Source: an uncultured Clostridia bacterium
GTDB taxonomy: Bacteria; Bacillota; Clostridia; Oscillospirales; Acutalibacteraceae
DNA: 8,926 nucleotides
NCBI GenBank assembly: GCA_937875885.1
Contig: CALEIO010000061.1
Coordinates: forward strand, 1-8,926
Reading direction: 5' to 3'
Numbering within the stretch: the stretch's first letter is position 1; every line of letters begins with the position of its first letter. A program made the translations under genes and the position numbers. Below, in pieces: positions 6,096 through 8,926 of this stretch. A model generated the notes under the pieces. The model did no database searches, was not told the origin of the DNA, and saw nothing but the letters and a program-made list of their open reading frames with translations.

Positions 6096-6114
6096 ATTTA
6101 CATTGAGTGTAAAT
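6096..6114 (+). promoter_or_regulatory. Inverted repeat in the AraC-type regulator promoter, operator candidate
   Basis: A perfect ATTTACA-ttgag-TGTAAAT palindrome, seven bases per arm with a five-base centre. It includes the likely -35 box of the regulator gene (TTTACA, 6097-6102), so a bound protein would block transcription. Which protein binds is unknown. Confidence 0.5.
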
Positions 6115-6125
6115 TATGGTAATAT
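6097..6125 (+). promoter_or_regulatory. Candidate promoter of the AraC-type regulator
   Basis: TTTACA (6097-6102), 17 bases, then TAATAT (6120-6125). TTGAGT (6103-6108) with TATATA (6126-6131) at the same spacing is an alternative. The -10 part lies in a run of alternating TA, which makes the exact box ambiguous. Confidence 0.45.
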
Positions 6126-6156
6126 ATATATATAGGATAATTTATGCAAATGATTC

Positions 6157-6163
6157 AGGTGAT
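6157..6163 (+). promoter_or_regulatory. Ribosome binding site deciding the AraC-type regulator start
   Basis: AGGTGAT, three bases before ATG 6167. It favours this ATG over an upstream in-frame start near 6116, which would lie inside the promoter region. Confidence 0.65.
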
Positions 6164-6166
6164 ACT

Positions 6167-7045
6167 ATGGCAAAGAATTATAGATATAAATACGAAATAG
6201 TTTCTGCAGACGATAATCTGCCAGGTAAAGTTATACTTTTTGATAAGCCCGGTTCAGAATGCTACACAAACAAGCATTGGCACAAGAACATCGAGATTGA
6301 CTATGTTCTTAAGGGTAAGCTCTGGGTTATGGCCAATAATGAGGAAATGGATGTTAACGAAGGCGAGTATTTTGTTATCAACAACGATGACATCCACCAG
6401 ACCTGCGGCAAAACACCCGATGAGAATGTTAAGTATCTTGTTGTACTTTATTCCTACAATTTCATCAAGGCATACTTTGACGATTTTGAAGCATTCAGCT
6501 TTAATATAGATAAGAGCAAAGAGGCAAAGGCTGAAATCAAACGTCAGCTTGACCTTATTGTTAAATGTGTGGAGGACCAGAGCGATTTTACAGACCTCAA
6601 GATTACCTCTGCAATGACACAGATACTCATCGAGCTTTGCACAAAATGTCTTGAAGAAAGAGCAAAAACTCATCCTGAGGTTGAGAATGAAGAGCTTGAG
6701 TATGCAAAGAAGGCAATTGATTACATCAAGCTCAACTTCAAAGAGAGAATTACTTTGGGAGAGATTGCTTCTCACGTAGGTCTGACCCCCACATATTTCT
6801 CAAGATATTTCAAGCAGAATACAAGAAAAACTTTCAAGCAGTATCTTAACCTTGTTCGTCTGGAACATGCGCTCAGAGATATTCAGAACAGCGGAATCTC
6901 TGAAACACGTGCAGCGGTAGAAAATGGCTTCCCCAGCGTTAAGGCATTTATTGCGGCATTCAAGAGTGTTTACAACTGTACTCTCAGCGAGTATGTAAGA
7001 CAGTATCACGACATTCCTTCAATTTCTGAAATTCGCAGAATATAA
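6167..7045 (+). CDS. AraC-family transcriptional regulator with cupin sensor domain
   Basis: The protein is 292 residues from ATG 6167. The N-terminal part (about 25-80) is a cupin-type ligand-binding domain: HWHKNIEIDYVLKGKLWV (37-54), EGEYFVINNDDIHQT (65-79). A helical linker follows (115-175). The C-terminal AraC DNA-binding domain has two helix-turn-helix units: ITLGEIASHVGLTPTYFSRY (195-214) and ISETRAAVENGFPSVKAFIA (244-263) with the following AFKSVYNCTLSEYVRQ. Such proteins usually sense sugars or related small molecules and activate nearby genes. It is transcribed divergently from the lipoprotein-FkbM operon, so that operon and its own gene are the obvious targets, but no ligand can be named. 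The gene stands alone and ends in a terminator. Confidence 0.92.
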   Translation: MAKNYRYKYEIVSADDNLPGKVILFDKPGSECYTNKHWHKNIEIDYVLKGKLWVMANNEEMDVNEGEYFVINNDDIHQTCGKTPDENVKYLVVLYSYNFIKAYFDDFEAFSFNIDKSKEAKAEIKRQLDLIVKCVEDQSDFTDLKITSAMTQILIELCTKCLEERAKTHPEVENEELEYAKKAIDYIKLNFKERITLGEIASHVGLTPTYFSRYFKQNTRKTFKQYLNLVRLEHALRDIQNSGISETRAAVENGFPSVKAFIAAFKSVYNCTLSEYVRQYHDIPSISEIRRI

Positions 7046-7068
7046 CAGAATATATAAATTCAACTTAA

Positions 7069-7103
7069 AAGGAGCAGAGATTAAAGTCTGCTCCTTATTT
7101 ATT
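7069..7103 (+). terminator. Terminator after the AraC-type regulator
   Basis: A perfect 10-base stem AAGGAGCAGA/TCTGCTCCTT with loop GATTAAAG (7069-7096), followed by a T-rich but interrupted tail (TTATTTATT). It may also work on the minus strand. Confidence 0.8.
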
Positions 7104-7119
7104 GACTTAATGTTGAATG

Positions 7120-7152
7120 AAAAAATGCCACGTACCGAAAAGTACGTGGCAT
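7120..7152 (-). terminator. Terminator after the LytR-CpsA-Psr gene
   Basis: On the minus strand, a perfect 11-base stem ATGCCACGTAC/GTACGTGGCAT with loop TTTTCG, running into a six-T tail (7120-7125). It lies 13 bases after the stop codon of the gene. Confidence 0.9.
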
Positions 7153-7165
7153 AAGTTTTGGTATA

Positions 7166-8542
7166 TCAGTTAACGGGTGAGTAGTAGATATCAAGAATCA
7201 ATTCATAGAGCTTTTCTTCATCTACAATGTACTGTGCATAAGTGCCGTCACTCTCAAGATGTCCGGGAACTTTTGAGAATTCCAGATCAGACACTCCGTT
7301 TGTAACAAGACAAGTAGCAAAAGCTGTGATGGTGGATGCATCAAGATTTGTAACGCTGTTTGACTCTACAATTTCAAGCAGGTTAAGAGGAGTTTTGATG
7401 TCCTTCTTTGTTTTGCTTAAAGTCTTGGAAGTGAAAGCATTAAGGTAGTTTATCTGTCTGTTAATACGGTCTGTGCTGGATTCCAGCTCATAAACATCTC
7501 TCTGCTGAACATACTTTCTTGCGTTGTCGCCGCGCAGAGTGATAACCTCACCTGCAAAGTGGTGAACGTTGTATATATCGTAGAAGCTGTCGTCAATCAT
7601 CTTAACGGTAACACCGCCAACAGCATCGTTGAGAGTTGCGATTGAAGAAAGGTCTATAGAGAAGTAAGAGTTGATAGGCATATTGTAAAACAGTCTTGAA
7701 ACAGCAGTAACTGTGTTCATACAGCTTGTTTTCTTACCGTCACCGTATGCATAAGCAAGACAAAGCTGGTGTTTTTCGGTTTTCATATATTCGCCTCTGG
7801 AGGAATATATGCCGATGTCGGTTACGATATCTCTGGGTACAGCAATAACAGTAGTTTCGCCTGTGGTTGTATCAAGTGCAATAAGGAAGAGAGCATCGCC
7901 CTGACCACCTGTGCCAAGATACTCGTCAACACCCAGTTCGTCTCTGTCAACACCAATGCACATAATGCTTGTCATATCTTCATTGAAGCGGTATTCTTGA
8001 CCTTTGTACATAACGGTTTTACCGTCATCGTTCAGGTATATACCGGCATTTTCAATTGTGGGTGCGGTCATATTTACGTCGCCATAACCTGTGAGTTTTT
8101 TGATACCCACACCACGGAGTATGAATACTGCTGCAGTTGCAATGATTGACAGTATCATAATAATTCCCAGGAGCCAGGCAAGAATTACAAGGAGTTTTTT
8201 CCACCAGGGTTGCTTTTTCCACTTGCGCTTTTTGCTGCCAAGGGGAAGCTTATCTCTGAAATGAGTGGAAGAGTCGCTGAGAACTAACTGTGTGTTCTGA
8301 TTCTCGGTAGTTTTTGTGTAGTCGTCACTGCTTGACTCGTGATGATGACGATGTTTGTCTTTATGTGTACGCTTGCGATATCTTGCATACACGTAATCGT
8401 TTACATCTTCAGTAGGGAAGGGTGAATTTACCCTGCTTTGTTCAGAAGTTTCCGATTTCTGCTCTGCTACGGTTTCTGCAGTTGTGTTTTCTTCGGAAAG
8501 AACTTCTGAATTCATTGTTTCGTCTTTAGTATGTTCGTTCAT
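7166..8542 (-). CDS. LytR-CpsA-Psr family cell-envelope protein
   Basis: The product is 458 residues. A hydrophilic cytosolic N-terminus (1-115), acidic at first and then basic, contains a His-rich stretch KDKHRHHHES (61-70). One membrane segment follows (about 116-142), preceded by the basic KKRKWKKQPWWKK. The rest is outside. The LCP domain spans roughly 190-375: IMCIGVDRDELG (193-204), GGQGDALFLIALD (212-224), VIAVPRDI (232-239), LCLAYAYGDG (260-269), NDAVGGVTV (305-313), and STDRINRQINYLNAF (356-370). LCP proteins move polyprenyl-linked glycopolymers onto peptidoglycan or proteins. The usual Arg/Asp positions (PRD, DRINRQ) are kept. The start is forced: an in-frame TAA lies two codons upstream, and a GGGGG site (8555-8559) precedes ATG 8542 at a rather long 12 bases. 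It overlaps the sortase gene by 17 bases. Confidence 0.9.
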   Translation of the reverse strand: MNEHTKDETMNSEVLSEENTTAETVAEQKSETSEQSRVNSPFPTEDVNDYVYARYRKRTHKDKHRHHHESSSDDYTKTTENQNTQLVLSDSSTHFRDKLPLGSKKRKWKKQPWWKKLLVILAWLLGIIMILSIIATAAVFILRGVGIKKLTGYGDVNMTAPTIENAGIYLNDDGKTVMYKGQEYRFNEDMTSIMCIGVDRDELGVDEYLGTGGQGDALFLIALDTTTGETTVIAVPRDIVTDIGIYSSRGEYMKTEKHQLCLAYAYGDGKKTSCMNTVTAVSRLFYNMPINSYFSIDLSSIATLNDAVGGVTVKMIDDSFYDIYNVHHFAGEVITLRGDNARKYVQQRDVYELESSTDRINRQINYLNAFTSKTLSKTKKDIKTPLNLLEIVESNSVTNLDASTITAFATCLVTNGVSDLEFSKVPGHLESDGTYAQYIVDEEKLYELILDIYYSPVN

Positions 8543-8926
8543 CGTTTATCAGAACCCCCTGTACAAGGAATCTTTTGTTAGAGTTGTAGTTTGTGCATGT
8601 GCTGAGTGTGATGATTTTATCATCGATATCAAGTTTCACTCCGTCACGTACTATAGCATTGGCAGAGTGAGGATTCAGACAATCGTTAAGGTACTGACTG
8701 TAAACATCATCTTCGTGGAATTCAAAGGAATTCAGAATGTGTCTGTCGTCATATTCATAAGCTGCAAAAATCTGATAAGTGAGGATATGTCCGTCTGTGT
8801 AGATGTACATAAGCTCGTTTTCCTCGAAGAAATCTTTGTCAGAGAATTTGTGCAGTGCAGCAAACATTGTGCCGTTGAGCATATTGTGGCCGTAGAGCAC
8901 GGTGTTTCTGTCTATAAAATACTTTG
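8526..8926 (-). CDS. srtB: Class B sortase (partial, 5' end outside window)
   Basis: The frame is open to the right edge of the window and contains the catalytic two-thirds of a class B sortase. Seen in order: FIDRNTVLYGHNM with the catalytic His (codon near 8886), NGTMFAALHKF, then IYTDG..TYQIFAAYEYDD, and TLSTCTN with the catalytic Cys followed by NKRFLVQGVLI with the catalytic Arg. The arrangement YGHNM...LSTC...R is diagnostic. Sortases cut a sorting signal near the C-terminus of surface proteins and link them to the cell wall; class B enzymes often handle NPxT-type signals or pilus-like or haem-uptake proteins. No substrate gene is in view. It is cotranscribed with the LCP gene, which it overlaps by 17 bases. 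The upstream promoter and N-terminal anchor lie outside the window. Confidence 0.93.
   Translation of the reverse strand, partial: KYFIDRNTVLYGHNMLNGTMFAALHKFSDKDFFEENELMYIYTDGHILTYQIFAAYEYDDRHILNSFEFHEDDVYSQYLNDCLNPHSANAIVRDGVKLDIDDKIITLSTCTNYNSNKRFLVQGVLINDERTY

Noticed and set aside
7868..7970. Possible loss of a catalytic Arg in the LCP domain (GGQGD instead of RSD)
   Set aside because: Other LCP proteins of the CpsA type have a similar GNSD, and the PRD and DRINRQ motifs are intact, so I see no reason to call it inactive.

Overview
The window reads as ordinary chromosome of a low-to-moderate G+C Gram-positive anaerobe of the class Clostridia, probably the Ruminococcaceae/Oscillospiraceae group. 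This rests on the split two-subunit transketolase, CoaX-type pantothenate kinase, an ECF vitamin transporter subunit, a class B sortase beside a LytR-CpsA-Psr protein, strong AGGAGG-type ribosome binding sites and TATAAT promoters with 17-base spacing. I see no tRNA, rRNA, insertion sequence, phage gene or CRISPR array. The species cannot be fixed from the sequence alone.

Left part (1-1342, minus strand): coaX, type III pantothenate kinase, is followed by a truncated membrane gene that looks like the substrate-binding S component of an ECF transporter. The pairing suggests uptake and phosphorylation of pantothenate for coenzyme A. Three small hairpins fill the 118 bases between the two genes. 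coaX has a good promoter only about 10 bases upstream of its start.

Centre-left (1400-3800, plus strand): an AT-rich leader, then the N- and C-terminal halves of transketolase as two genes sharing one base at the stop/start junction, then a strong terminator. A short thioredoxin-like gene with a CPVC active site follows. It ends in a bidirectional terminator shared with the convergent FkbM gene.

Centre-right (3804-5988, minus strand): a two-gene operon from one near-consensus promoter. The first gene encodes a secreted metallo-beta-lactamase-fold lipoprotein related to the ComEC C-terminal domain, with a small Cys/His domain at its end. The second encodes a two-domain FkbM-type methyltransferase whose ribosome binding site overlaps the stop codon of the first.

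Right part (6096-8926): an AraC-family regulator with a cupin sensor domain is transcribed divergently from that operon. A perfect 7+7 inverted repeat lies in its promoter. Two back-to-back hairpin terminators separate it from a convergent minus-strand pair, a class B sortase (5' end outside the window) overlapping by 17 bases a LytR-CpsA-Psr envelope protein. These two probably act together at the cell surface.

No clearly new system stands out. The points most worth a second look are the hairpin leader of the transporter gene, a non-canonical residue in CoaX, the lipoprotein/FkbM pair, and the inverted repeat in the AraC promoter.
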